From Linanthus parryae (Eukaryota > Streptophyta > Magnoliopsida > Ericales > Polemoniaceae): DNA of 64,000 nucleotides. Of this stretch, positions 10,988-22,165 are shown one piece after another. How positions within the stretch are numbered: the first letter of the stretch is position 1; every line of letters begins with the position of its first letter. Location: positions 120,168,088-120,232,087 of the forward strand of contig JALGPY010000002.1 of the NCBI GenBank assembly GCA_023055425.1. Direction: 5' to 3'. The notes under the pieces were generated by a model. That model ran no database searches, was not told where the DNA came from, and saw only the letters and a program-made list of their open reading frames with translations. The position numbers and the translations under genes are program-made.

Positions 10988-11978
10988 ATGAGTACTGTAG
11001 GAGATGGTGGCTTCTCACAGGGAAGAGCTGCTAATAGACCTCCCTTGTTCTGTGGTGACAAATTTGTGCACTAGAAAGCCTTGATGAAAATATTCATCAG
11101 TGATCAAGATATGGAACTGTGGACTATCATTCAGAAGGGTCCTCATATATTCTATACTGAGAAAGATGGGATCAGAACTCCCAAAACTAAGGATTCACTC
11201 TGGGCTTCTCAATTAGAGCAATTTTCTAAAATTACAGAGCTATGAATCTCTTGTATTGTTCTTTGTGTGCAAATGAATTTAAAAAGATTTCAGGATGCAA
11301 GACTGCCAAGGAGATATGGGTAAGATTGTGGTGACCTTTGGAGGAACTAGCCAAGTCAAGTAGACCAAGATCAACATATTTTTTAGGCAATATGAACTGT
11401 TTAACATGAATGGAGATGAATCAATCAAAGACATGTTCAAAATATTCACTGATATTGTTAACAACCTTGATTCATTGGGAAAACACATTTCCAATGAAGA
11501 AAAGGTAAGAAAGATTATGAGAAGTCTTCCTAAAGCTAAATGGGAACCAAAGACCACCGCTATTGAAGAAGCCGAAGATCTATCATCTCTTCAACTGGAT
11601 GACCTACAAGGAAAGCTGCTCACACATGAGATCTCTATGAATGAAGTTGATGGAGATCTACAATACAGTGTCAAGAACTTAGCTCTCAAGGCCAAGGAGA
11701 ATGAATGTTCCCAAATCATTGAACCATAAGAAGATGATGATGAAGATCGTTTTTCTCTCATTTCCAAAGCCTTAACCAAGATTCTAAAGATGGAAAAGAA
11801 CTTTGGAAACAAAGACTTTAGCAAGGACAAACATAGATCCTCCAGTAGCAGTGACTACAAGGGTAAAACTATCTCTCATGGTAATAAAGCTAAAGTAATG
11901 AATTTCTTTGAGTGTAGTGATTCAGGACATTTAATCAGAGACTGTCCACACAAGAAAAACAAAGAAGAAAGACCATGA
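10988..11978 (+). pseudogene. SIRE-like B gag
   Basis: Starts MSTVGDGGFSQGRAANRPPL and matches gag of C (56660-55764). A stop replaces Trp after 27 codons (tgg to tag, near 11072), and several frameshifts follow before the clear frame 11406-11729 (SIKDMFKIFTDIVNNLDSLG, KAKWEPKTTAIEEAEDLSSL). The downstream zinc knuckle (11898-11945) reads FFECSDSGHLIRDC: the first Cys of the CCHC motif, present in C as CFEC, is now Phe. The gene would have encoded the capsid/nucleocapsid protein and is dead. Confidence 0.85.
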
Positions 11979-11989
11979 CAGAAGAAAGA

Positions 11990-12665
11990 AAGTTATGGTA
12001 GCTTCCTGGAGTGATTCTGATTCCTCTAGTGATTCTGAAGAAGAACAAGCCAACATCTGCCTTATGGCCAAGTATGATGAAAGTTCTGAAAAGAACATTG
12101 AGGTAATGGTAAACTGTTTGATTCTAAACCAACAGATGTCCTCACTGACTATCTTTGAACAATGCTTTTAAATGAGGAGGATTATCTGAAAGAAAGTAGA
12201 ACTTTGAAAGAAAAGTTTCATGAGCAAGCAAAAGAGAACTTGGAACTTTCTTGTAAAAATCAAATCCTTGAAATTTCTCAGAAGAATTTTGACAGAGATT
12301 TCAAATCCTTGGAAACCAGTTTCAAGGCCTTGAAAACTCAAGTCAAGGGGGTAGTCAGTGAGAAATCTCTGTTGAGTGAGATAATTGTTTCTCTAAGACA
12401 TCATTGTGATGAATTGGAGGAACAAAAGACTACTCTAACTGAGAAACTTCACAATGCCAAGAAGGCTATGACAAAGCTTGCTGTCTCAGAACACAATATG
12501 AACTTGATTCTTGGAGGAAGCTTACAGTCTGTTCACAAAACTGGTATTGGCTACAATCCAAACTTTCCTAGAAAAAACAACACCAGATTTGGTCATGTTA
12601 AAATGAATTGTCCTTTTGTAAGAAGAGACCCTCAAATAATTAGGAACAAGCATCCCTCCTTTTAA
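11990..12665 (+). pseudogene. SIRE-like B coiled-coil region between gag and protease
   Basis: Frame 12162-12665 is rich in Glu, Lys and Leu with heptad-like spacing (KENLELSCKNQILEISQKNF, LEEQKTTLTEKLHNAKKAM), ending HNMNLILGGSLQSVHKTGIG, which is also found in B' and C. The upstream part (about 12000-12110) is Ser/Asp-rich (SWSDSDSSSDSEEEQANICL). It is the conserved gag-protease linker of this family. The CAAGGCCTTG palindrome (12323-12332) lies inside the frame and encodes FKALK-like residues. Confidence 0.75.
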
Positions 12666-12763
12666 ATAGTATTTGACAAAAAAAATGAGGAACACTTTTC
12701 CATTTCAACTTAAAGGACAAGTTAGACAAGATTTGAGTTCCAAAAGGGGTTAGACCACCTAAC

Positions 12764-13225
12764 ATGGTTGAACCTGAATATGAACCTAAATTCCATACTT
12801 GGTCTAACAGCTGGGTAAGACAGTATTTGCAGGATGTCACCAAGAGTAAAGATAAAAGATGGTTCAAGGATAGTGGATGCTCCAGACATATGAGTGTAAA
12901 GAGATCTTTATTCTCAGAACTAAAAGAGCAATCTGAAGGCTCAATCACACTTGGTAACAAAGGAAAATGCAACATTTCGGGAGTTGGTACAGATTCTGAA
13001 AACTCTATTTCGGATGTTTATTTAGTTGATGGTTTGAAATTTAATCTGCTTAGTGTATCTCAGCTTTGTGATAATGGTAACAATGTTATCTTTGACATAG
13101 AGACATGTGAGGTGCAAAATCTGAAATCTGGAATTTGCATTCTCACTGCCTCAAAATCAAACAATGTCTATACTTTACACACTAACAAAGTTCCAGGTGA
13201 AAGCTTAAAGTGTCTAAAGCCTTGA
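12764..13225 (+). pseudogene. SIRE-like B protease domain
   Basis: A 153-codon frame with WFKDSGCSRHMSVKRSLFSE, the DSG form of the retroviral aspartic protease active site used by SIRE-type Copia elements, then GVGTDSENSISDVYLVDGLK and FNLLSVSQLCDNGNNVIFD leading to the GAG-pre-integrase domain. The usual Leu/Ile before DSG (WILDSG in C) is Lys here. The frame ends at a frameshift near 13215 and homology continues in the next frame. Confidence 0.8.
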
Positions 13226-14279
13226 AAGATGATACAAAGATTTGGCACAGAAAGCTTGGACATATCAGCTTGCATACCTTGAACAAGTTGATTTCTAAGT
13301 ACCTAGTAAGAGGTTTGCCTTCTATCAAATTCATAGATGATGAAGTGTGCAAAGCCTGCGCTCAAGGTAAGCAGACAAGGAGCTCATTCAAACCAAAGAA
13401 ATTCGTAAGTACTACTAGACCCATTGAACTACTTCACATTGATCTTTGTGGTCCTATGAGGACTCCAACTCCAAAGGGTAAGAAGTATATGTTAGTTATT
13501 GTTGATGATTATTCTAGATTTACTTGGGTCATGTTTATTTGAGATAAATCTGAAGCTCTAACTGAATTTTCAAAGCTTTGTAAGGAGCTTCAAACCCTGA
13601 AAACCTACCAATTACTTCAGTCAGAAGTGATCATGGTAGAGAATTTGATCAACTTGAGTTTGATTTATTTTGTGCTAAGTATGGTATCTCTCATAACTTT
13701 TCTGCTCCAAGAACTCCTCAACAGAATGGTGTTGTAGAAAGAAAGAACATGACTCTTGAAGACATGTCAAGGACAATGCTTCTAGAGAACAAGTTACCAA
13801 AGTCATTATGGGCAGAAGTTGTGAACACAACCACCTACATACTTAACAGGTGCTTGATTAGGCCAATCTGGAAGAAGACCCCCTATGAACTCTTCAAAGG
13901 ACGAAAGTCAAGTATTTCATATTTCAAACCTTTTGGCTGCACTTGTTTTGTTCACAATAATGATACGAACAACCTTGGTAAGTTTGATGCAAGAAGTGAT
14001 GAAGGTATCTTTCTTGGTTACTCTCTGAATAGCAAAGCTTATAGAGTTTACAGTAAAATAACTAAGCTTGTTGAAGAAACCATTCATGAAATTTTTGATG
14101 AAAGCTATGATGGTTCTTTGAGTGAAAGTTTTACAGACTTGAACTTGAACAAGCATGAGTCAGAAGATGAAGCAGAGACTTCACATGGTTTCAACGAAGG
14201 CTTACAAGAGAACATGAAGAATTTTCAAGGCCTTGAAAATGGTTCTCAAAACCTTGAAAATGAGCAAAAAAGAAATTAA
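13210..14279 (+). pseudogene. SIRE-like B integrase
   Basis: 13210-13542 contains WHRKLGHISLHTLNKLISKY with downstream CKACAQGK (zinc-binding N-terminal region), then LLHIDLCGPMRTPTPKGKKY and IVDDYSRFTWVMF of the catalytic core. A TGA follows VMFI. The stretch 13543-13748 holds the SDHG and [11 protein letters not shown] blocks in shifted frames. 13749-14279 holds the C-terminal region ([38 protein letters not shown]) and an acidic linker that includes a CAAGGCCTTG palindrome at 14226-14235. Confidence 0.85.
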
Positions 14280-15329
14280 AGTGATCAAGCTACTTCCTCT
14301 AGATCTCAAAGGATTGAAAAGCTACCTGGAGAACCTGAGCCATGGACTCCAATAAAGAGATTCAATTATCTTTCATCTCATCCAGTTGACAACATTATAT
14401 CTGATCCATTCATTGGTACACAGACAAGATGACAACTGAAAAATTTGTATGCTTTTAATGCTTTTGTTTCTCTTGTAGAACCCAAAAATGTGAGAGAAGC
14501 ATTCCTGAAATCATTTCAATGCAAATTGAACTCAATGAATATGAGAGAAATAAGGTGTGGAATCTAGTTCCTCCATCAAAAGATCAGTCTGTTATTGGCA
14601 CAAGGTGGGTGTTCAAAAACAAGTTAGATGAAAATGGCAAGGTAATCACAAACAAAGCCAGACTAGTAGCTCAAGGCTACAATCAGGAAGAATGTATTGA
14701 TTATGAGGAGACTTTTGCTCCTATTGCATGGTTAGAAGCAATTAGAATGTTACTTGCATTTGCATGTTACATGAACATTAAACTTTTTTCAAATGGATGT
14801 CAAGTGTGCATTTCTAAATGGTTACTTGCAAGAAGAAGTTTATGTGGCTCAACCTCCTGGATTTAAAATTAATGAGTTTACAGATCATGTTTATAAACCT
14901 GACAAAGCTCTTTATGGTTTAAAACAAGCTCCAAGGGCTTGGTATGAAAGACTGTTAAAGTTTCTACTTGAAAATGGTTTCTAGAGAGGATTAGTTGATA
15001 AAACTCTTTTCATAAAGACTCATGAGAAAGGCATTTTAGTAGTTCAAATCTATGTAGATGATATTCTGTTTGGAGCTACTAATGATTCACTTTGCAAGGA
15101 TTTGTCAAGTCTTATGAGCAGGGAGTTTGAGATGAGCTTAATGGGAGAATTGAACTTCTTCCTTGGACTGCATGTACAACAGATGAAGAAAGGAATCTGT
15201 CTGCATCAAAGCAAGTATACTAAGGACTTGATAACCAAGTACAATATGTCTCCTTCCAACGTTACAAAGACTCCTATGAGTTATACACTATCCTTATATA
15301 AGGATCAAACCGATAAGAGTGTAAATTAG
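14280..15329 (+). pseudogene. SIRE-like B reverse transcriptase
   Basis: RVT_2-type RT in pieces: 14519-14866 ([40 protein letters not shown]), 14793-14984 ([36 protein letters not shown]), then the catalytic YVDDILFGATND (15051 onward) and LMGELNFFLGLHVQQMKKG. The aspartates of YVDD are intact, but a frameshift near 14790, a stop at about 14983 and another after DKSVN (about 15328) kill the gene. Confidence 0.85.
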
Positions 15330-15960
15330 AAAGATATAGAGGTATGATTGGATCTTTGGTATATCTCACTGCTAGTAGACCTTATATTATGTTTAGTGTT
15401 TGTATGTGTGCAAGATTTCAGTCTGATCCTAAAGAGTCACATGTAACTGTTGTCAAAAGAATATTCAGATATCTCAATAGTACCAAAGACTTAGGGCTTT
15501 GGTATCCAAAACAGTCTAACTTCTCTGTGTGGATATTCAGAGGCTGACTTTGCAGGGTATAAAGTTGATAGAAAGAGCACTTCAGGGTGTTTCAAGTTCA
15601 TTGGTTCATCCCTAATTAGCTGGCATTCAGAGAAACAGAACTCTGTGGCACTATCAACAGCTGAAGCTGAATATATTGCAACTGGATCCTGCTCCTCCCA
15701 AGTGTTGTGGATTGCTCAAAATGAGGGGTCTTGGATTTGATTTCAAATAAATATCTATCAAGTATGACAAACACAAGTTCTATTTAAATCACAAAGAATC
15801 CAGTTCAGCATTCCAGAACCAAGCATATAGATGTTAGACATCACTTCATATGAGATCGTGCTGAGAAAGGTGATATTACTCTTGAATTTTTTTCTACCAA
15901 AAAACAACTAGCATATATCTTCACTAAACCATTGCCATAAGAAAGATTCACTGTTCTCAT
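15330..15960 (+). pseudogene. SIRE-like B RNase H
   Basis: 15344-15547 carries MIGSLVYLTASRP and ARFQSDPKESHVTVVKRIFR. A one-base shift near 15535 separates it from the RNase H core (DFAGYKVDRKSTSGCFKFIG, SWHSEKQNSVALSTAEAEYI). The end (about 15790-15960) holds RTKHIDVRHHF-like and KPLP-like blocks with further stops. It should remove the RNA strand during cDNA synthesis. Confidence 0.8.
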
Positions 15961-15997
15961 ATTAGAGCGGGGCATGCTTAATAAGCAAGCATTAGTT

Positions 15998-16451
15998 TAG
16001 GGGGAGTATCATGTAAGTTTAAGATAAAGCTTTATGTGTTTCAAAGTTTTGAACTGATCTTCAAAGCCTTGGAAATCATTTCAAGGCCTTGATATTTTTT
16101 TCAGCATTATAGCTTTCCAAGGCCTTGAAACTCTTTCCAAATCCTTGAAATAAGTATTTATGCTCTATAGTCAAAAACTGGATCATTCAATATTGGGTGC
16201 TATCTCTGTAGATAATTTCTCATTATTGTATTTACGTTTTTAATATATTTTCTTTTAAATTAATATTATTTTATTTCCTTTCCCACGTCACACATACACA
16301 CGAATTTGAGTTCAAACTGTAAAGATCTCAAAAAGATTTGGAAAAATTTATATTTCCTTATCTAACTCAAACTCTCTCGTATTTATCTTCTTCTATCTCT
16401 CTCTTCTCTCCGTATCACTCCTGCCTATCTTTTATTCACTCCAAAATCCTA
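15998..16451 (+). other. Internal polypurine-like box and spacer after pol of B
   Basis: tagtttagggggagtatca looks like a polypurine tract followed by TG, so it resembles a 3' LTR start. However, 16012 onward does not match the 5' LTR beyond a few bases and leads into ORF3. Element C has the same arrangement (box near 51630, ORF3 start at 51188, true 3' LTR later). The spacer holds two exact CAAGGCCTTG palindromes, at 16082-16091 and 16118-16127. Confidence 0.7.
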
Positions 16452-17183
16452 ATGAGCACAAGAAGAGAATCTCAAAGAATCAAGATGGTCGGAGGTTCAA
16501 AGGTGGTTTCATAAAAGAAGAGGAAGACTGCATAAGATGTGGTTCAAACTATCAGTGGTGATTCTAGTTCTAGAAATCCAGCTGAAGAAAAGGTGCCTTC
16601 TCATCGAACAAAGGAAATCAAGAAAGATCTGACACCAACTTCTAGCAAAAATAAGAAGAAGACAGATCAATCTCCTCCTGAGAAACAGCCCGAAGAACCA
16701 GTGGCTAGTCCAAAGATGTTGAAAAAGAAAAAGCCTACAACTGCTGACAAGGGAAAATAAAAGGTTGTAGAGGTTGCACAAGAGAAAAACATTGGTAAAG
16801 AACTGAAAATATATTATGAAAAGCCTCGGTCCCCTGGTAAGAAACTTTCCAGCAAGTTGTTTATTTCTCAAACTGCTAGAGGTCAATGGTTAGATGGTTT
16901 TGTTTCTAGACCAGTAGCATATTTTAGCATGGTTAGTGTTAACATGTTGAAAACCATTAATCTGGAGTGTGTTAAGAGACTTAAGAAAATATCTCTTTGG
17001 AAAGTTCTAAAAACTCCTGAAGTTGCCTATCATAGGCTTACTAGGCTTTTCTATCTGAATTTGGTGCAAATCAAAACAACTGTTAACCTAGTGATTCAAT
17101 CCAAAGTTGCTAGGATTATAATGGAGTTAGATCACTCAGAGTTTTCAAATTTTATAGGCTTTCCCAAGAGGTATAACACTGGC
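16452..17183 (+). pseudogene. SIRE-like B ORF3 (env-position protein), N-terminal part
   Basis: Begins MSTRRESQRIKMVGGSKVVS followed by a stop. It continues as a Lys/Pro/Ser-rich region (16539-16760) and then a folded-looking segment (16857 onward: WKVLKTPEVAYHRLTRLFYL, then FIGFPKRYNTG) that matches ORF3 of C (VWKVLNPSSNAYPRLTRLFY, GIPKKYNVG). The position after pol is where SIRE elements carry an env-like ORF, but I see no signal peptide or membrane segment. Cut at the B/B' junction. Confidence 0.75.
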
Positions 17184-18536
17184 TACAGGAGCAAAAGTCT
17201 CCTCATAGTTAATACCTTCTTCCTGGTTGTTGCCTTGAGCTACCAATCTTGTTTTTATTTCTGATAACCTTACCATTTTCATCCAGCTTGTTTCTGAACA
17301 CCCATCTTGTTCCAATCACAGACTGATTGTTGGGAGGAGGAACTAGATTCCAAACCTTGTTCCTCTCAAACTCATTTAGATCACTTTGCATAGCAATAAT
17401 CCATTCTGCTTCTTGAAGTGCTTCTTTCACATTCTTGGGTTCTATAAGAGAAACAAAAGCTTTTGAAAGCACACAAATTATTTTTTGTGATCTAGTTTGG
17501 GTACCAGTGGATGGATCAAAAATAATGTTGTCAACTAGATGCGCTGATAGGTATTTGAATCTCTTTTTTGGTGTCCAGGGTTCTGATTCTCCAGGAAGCT
17601 TTTCAAGGCCATTAGAGCCAGAAGTAGTGGCTTTATCATTCTGAGTTTCTTGTGGTTCTTCTTCAAGGCTTTGAGAACCAATTTCAAGGCTTTGAAATTC
17701 ATTTCTCTTTTCAAGTGAGTTATCCTTTTAACCACCTTATGGATCTGCTTCATCCTCTGACTCATGCTTATTCAAATTTTGGTCTGCAAAACCATCACTC
17801 AAAGAACCATCACAGCCTTCATCAAAAATAACATGAATACTCTCTTCAACAAGTTTGTAAGCTCTGTAAGCTTTGCTAGTCAAGGAATAACCAAGAAAGA
17901 TACCGTCATCACTTCTGACATCAAATTTGCCAAGATTATCCTGACCATTGCTGTGAACAAAGAGGTACAACCAAAATGTTTAAAATAAGAGATGTTGGGC
18001 TTTCTTGATTTGAATAGTTCATAAGGAGTCTTATTCAGAATAGGCCTAATCAAGCATCTATACAAAATATAGTTTGCTGTATTTACAGCCTCTGCCCAAA
18101 AGTATTTTGCCAACTTATTCTACCAAAGCATTGTTCTAGACATGTCTTCAAGAGCATGTTATTTCTTTCAACTACACCATTCTGTTGAGGAGTTCTAGGA
18201 GCAGAAAATTGTGAGGGATACCAAATTTAGCAAAAAATAAATTAAATTCAAGTTGATCAAACTCTTTGCCATGACCACTCCTTATAGAAGCAATATACAG
18301 GTTTTTAAAAGTTTGAGCTCCTTACACAGCTTTTCAAATTCAGACAGAGCTTCAGACTTGTCTCTGAGAAACATTACCAAAGTAAATCTAGAGTAATCAT
18401 CTACAATAACCAGCATGTATCTTTTACCCTTTGGAGTATGAACTCTCTTACGACCACACAGATCCATATGCAATAATTCAATTGGTCTAGAAGTACTTAC
18501 AAAGTTCTTGGGCTTGAATGAACTTCTTGTCTATTT
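17184..18536 (-). pseudogene. SIRE-like B' integrase and RT start
   Basis: Sense order: LLHMDLCGRKRVHTPKGKRY and IVDDYSRFTLVMFLRDKSEA (18473-18282), integrase C-terminus (18113-17737: AKYFWAEAVNTANYILYRCL, DGIFLGYSLTSKAYRAYK), acidic linker, then the RT start (17472-17209: [38 protein letters not shown]). Frameshifts separate the blocks, and the RT ends before its catalytic YVDD at the junction with B. The usual GPM of the integrase core is GRK here. Confidence 0.8.
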
Positions 18537-19130
18537 ACCTTGAGCACAGGACTTGCATACCTCTTCATCTTTGAATCTGATTGATGGTAAAACTCTAACT
18601 AGGTCTTTGGAGACCAACTTGTTCAAAGTATGCAAGCTGATGTGTCCATGTTTTATGATCCAAAGCTTTGAATCATCTTTCAAGGCCTTGGGGCACCTTA
18701 GATTTCCTCCTGCAATTTTGTTAGTATTCAAAGTATAAACATTGTTTGACCTTGAAGCAGTGAGGATGCAATTTCCAGATTTCTCAATTTGCACCACACA
18801 TTTCTCCTTGTAAAAAATAACCTTATTGCCATTGTCACATAACTGAGATACACTAACTAAACTTCAAACAATCTACTAAATAAACATATGATAAGAGTTT
18901 TTAGAATCAGTACCAACTTTATCAATACCTAGGATGCTGCATTTGCCTTTTTCTTCAAGTGTAATTGTTCCTTCTGATTGCTCTTTAAACTCTGAGAATA
19001 AAGATCTCTTTGCACTCATGTGTCTGGAGCAACCACTTTCCATAAACCACTTATGTTCTTTGCTCTTGGTGACAACCTACAAACACCATTCACTGCCTTA
19101 CCCAGCTGTTGGACCAAGTGTGAAATTTGA
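18531..19130 (-). pseudogene. SIRE-like B' protease and GAG-pre-integrase domain
   Basis: The reverse frame 18797-18531 holds ILTASRSNNVYTLNTNKIAG and LWIIKHGHISLHTLNKLVSK (the usual WHxKLGH is degraded) with CKSCAQGK. The region upstream in sense direction (about 19070-18800) encodes a CSRHM-containing protease active-site block antisense to 18934-19506. An exact CAAGGCCTTG lies at 18681-18690. Several breaks. Confidence 0.7.
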
Positions 19131-20880
19131 ATTCATACTCAGGGTCAGCCATGATAGGTGTTCTAATCCCATTAGGAACTCAAATTTGTCTAACTTGTCC
19201 CTTAAGCTAAAAAGGAAAGGTATTCCTCATAATGTGAGGTTCTCTTCTTCTGAAGGGACAAGTCATTTTAACATGAACAAGTTTGATTCAGTAATGACAC
19301 TTTGGAGAAGATTTTCTACTGGATTTCAAAAATCTGATATTGTTTTTCTTTGGAAAACCTGTAATTTTTCCAATACCAGTCTTGTGAACAGAATGCAAAC
19401 TTCCTCCAAGAATCAAGTTGATGTTGTGTTCACAGCCATCAAGTTTTGTCATAATCTTTTGAGAGTCTTGAAATTTCTCAGTCAAATTATCTTTTTGTTC
19501 ATCTAAGTCATCATACTGATGTCTCTAAGCAACAATGTTATCACTCATAATAGAATTTTATGTGACAACTTCTTTGACCTGAGATTTCAAGGCTTTGAAA
19601 TTGACTTCAAATGCTTTGAAATCTCTGTCAGTTTTTCCCGGAGAAATTTCAAGATTCTTGTTCTGCCAAACTAGTTGCAAATTTTCTTTTGCCTGCTCGT
19701 GAACCTTCTCCTTCAAACACTTGATTTCATTCAAATAATATTCTTCATTCAGAAGCATTGTTTTCAAAATATCAGATTGCATACTTGAGGATTGAGACAT
19801 GATACTTTTCACCATTACCTCAATGTTCTATTCAGAACTTTCATCATGCTTTGCCATGAGACATAGATTGGTTTGTTCTTCTTCAGATTCTAAGTCACTG
19901 GATGAATATGAATCACTCCAAGAAGCTACCATATCTTTCTTCTTTCTGTCATAATCTTTCTTCTGAAGGTTTTTTTTTCTTAATTGTGAGAAGAAGATTT
20001 ACCCTGATAGTTCTTGCTGCTGAAGGATCTGAACTTGTCTCTGTTGGAGTCCTTGATTACAAAGTTCTTTTTCATTTTTTGAATCCTTATCAAGGCTTTA
20101 TAAATAAGAGAAAACTAATCTTCTTCTTCATCATCTTCCTTTTCAAGGTTTCGAGATTTGATCAGTCTCTTTAGCCTTCTGTGCCAGATTCTTGACCTTT
20201 TCTGTAATTCTCCATCAAATTCACTCATAGAGATTTCATGGGTGAGTAAATTTCCCAGTAAATCATCCAGAGAAAGTGAGGATATATATTGATCTTCTTC
20301 ACTTGTTGTGGTATTTGGTTCCCATTTGGCTTTGGGAAAACTTGTCAAGATCTTTCTGCCCTTATCTTCATTTGAGTATTATTTCCCCAAGGAGTCCAAG
20401 TTGTTGAATATGTCAGTGAACCTTTTGAACATGTCATTGATAGGTTCATTTCCATTCATCTTGAATAGCTCATACTGTCTAAGGAATATGTTGATCTTTG
20501 TTTGCTTCACTTGGCTATTTCCATCAAAGGTCAGTACCAATTTGTCCCACATTTCCTTAGCAATCCTGCAAGTGGAGATCCTGTTGAATTCATTTGCACT
20601 CAAAGCACAATATAAGTGATTCACAGCTCTGAATTCCTAGAAAACTGTTCTAATTCAGAAGCAAAGAGAGAGAGTTCTCAGATTTGGGGGTTTTGACCCC
20701 ATCCTTCTCTGTGAAGAATGTGTGAGTCCATTTTGAATGATAGACGATAGCTCAATGTCTTCGTCAATGATGAACATTTTCCTCAAAGCCTTCCAATGCA
20801 CAAAGTTTTCTCCGAGAGGAGGTCTGTTAGAAGCTCTTCCCTATGAGAAATCACCTTCACCTACAGTACTCATAATCACT
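19131..20880 (-). pseudogene. SIRE-like B' gag and coiled-coil linker
   Basis: Sense order: gag start near 20873 (STVGEGDFS, then a degraded match to GRA..RPPL), gag body 20624-20379 (MNHLYCALSANEFNRISTCR, MNGNEPINDMFKRFTDIFNN) and 20348-20115 (FPKAKWEPNTTTSEEDQYIS), then the linker 19815-19558 (KVHEQAKENLQLVWQNKNLE) and 19485-19288 (NINLILGGSLHSVHKTGIG). Many stops and shifts, so this copy is more decayed than C. Confidence 0.75.
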
Positions 20881-20908
20881 AGATTGTTAGATCTATACAG
20901 TGATACAA

Positions 20909-20920
20909 GCTCTGATACAA
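20909..20920 (-). other. PBS of SIRE-like B'
   Basis: Sense TTGTATCAGAGC, a degraded form of TTGGTATCAGAGC, just inside the LTR boundary at 20922. Confidence 0.7.
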
Positions 20921-20921
20921 T

Positions 20922-22165
20922 TGAAAGATAGTATGTAGGCAAGTAATACAAGATCAATACTCTAAAGGGGGGGGGGTGAATAGAGTATGGCAACTTTTGA
21001 TAAAAGAGTGGTTTACAAATAGAGATCAAAGATCAAAGGGTTTTTCTAGCCCTTGAACACAAATTCAAGACTTTGAAAACTTAAACAGATAGTATAAAAT
21101 GTTCTGATCTTTTTTAAGGCCTTGAAAAGCCTTTCAAGTCCTCGACAAAAAGCTAATTTATAAACAGTTAACAGGAAGAGTAAAGAGAAAATAAGTAAAT
21201 GCAAGAGTCACTCTGATTTTATAGAGTTCGGTCCTCAATGACTTACGTCTCTACCTGAGGGATCTGATCCCTGCAGGATTTGCAACAGACTTCTTAATAT
21301 TCAAAAGCTAAGCCCTACATATCAAGCACAGAGATTTGCCTTACTCTGTTACAGCTTGTGGTTCTCACAAACCTATCAAGTAACTGCTCTGGCTAACTAA
21401 TTCAATAAGAATCTCTTGTTGTTCACTTGAACAACACCACGATATTGAAATACTAGAAGTATTAACATAATGATATACAAATGAAGTACAAAATGAAGAA
21501 CACTGTAACACAGTTTCAACAGTAAGTCTACAATGCTCTTCTGAGAGTTGGATTGGATGGATTTTATCTTGTTCTATGTTGCTTGACAATCCTTGATAGT
21601 TTTTTGGATCTCAGTAATGCTCAGTGCTTCAAATTTTCTCTCAACAACTCTTCTTATGCTTATTTGTAAAGCAGATTATTCTTCTGAACATAATTTCCTA
21701 AAAACAAGCAGCATATCTTTGACTCTCTATCACATTGCTTCCAACGGCTACTTGTTCAGTATCTTCAAAGATACTGATCTGAACTTTTATCTGTGGGTAG
21801 TAGGAAGTTCAAGACATAGTTCCATAAGTGTAGGATCCTTTCTGGAAACTGTATTTCCTTTTCTGCATACAGATAAATTAGGAAAGAGTTCTTGCAAAAT
21901 AGGTAGCTAATTAATCCTGCAAAATCTCAGTCAAACAGTGAGATTTAGTTATGCTGAAACATAGTTTGTCTTTCTTCACCAAATAAGGCATAATCAAACA
22001 TATGGATTAGGAATCAAATCATAAGGAAGAAACTCCCCCTGAGTTCATGTTATGAATTGAAGTATTACTTCAAGCCTTTGAAATCAGTTTCAAGGCCTTG
22101 AAACACTATAGTTTAAAGTCCTTGAATTTCTGGTTCAGTACTTTGAAGCAAACTATCTACTTACA
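20922..22165 (-). repeat. 5' LTR of SIRE-like B'
   Basis: 1244 bp from TGAAAGATAGTATG to ATCTACTTACA (plus strand), the reverse of the LTR of B (TGTAAGTTC...TTTCA). Carries a G10 run (20967-20976) in the loop of the ATACTCTA-type stem and an exact CAAGGCCTTG at 22091-22100. Confidence 0.8.

Larger units (their letters stand above)
9725..17183 (+). mobile_element. SIRE-like Copia element B, 3'-truncated
   Basis: Forward element: 5' LTR, Met-tRNA PBS, gag, a coiled-coil region, protease, integrase, RT, RNase H, an internal polypurine-like box, spacer and the first part of a third ORF. This order, with an ORF after pol, is that of SIRE/Maximus-type Copia elements. It ends abruptly near 17183, inside ORF3, where reverse-strand RT sequence of a second SIRE copy (B') starts. 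No 3' LTR of B is present in the window. Every gene has stops or frameshifts. Confidence 0.85.
17184..22165 (-). mobile_element. SIRE-like Copia element B', 3'-truncated, reverse
   Basis: From right to left in sense direction: 5' LTR (20922-22165), PBS, gag, coiled-coil region, protease, integrase and the start of RT, stopping right after the YEETFAPVA block at about 17184. The remaining RT, RNase H, ORF3 and 3' LTR are absent. It abuts B tail to tail, so two 5' LTRs face each other about 10 kb apart. Its right flank (Copia D leader) differs from the left flank of B (LTR L1), and no shared TSD is seen, so B and B' were separate insertions brought together by a rearrangement. Confidence 0.8.

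Noticed and set aside
16012..16260. Apparent 3' LTR start of SIRE-like B after a polypurine box
   Set aside because: Beyond the first dozen bases it does not follow the 5' LTR, and an ORF3 like that of C starts downstream; treated as spacer.
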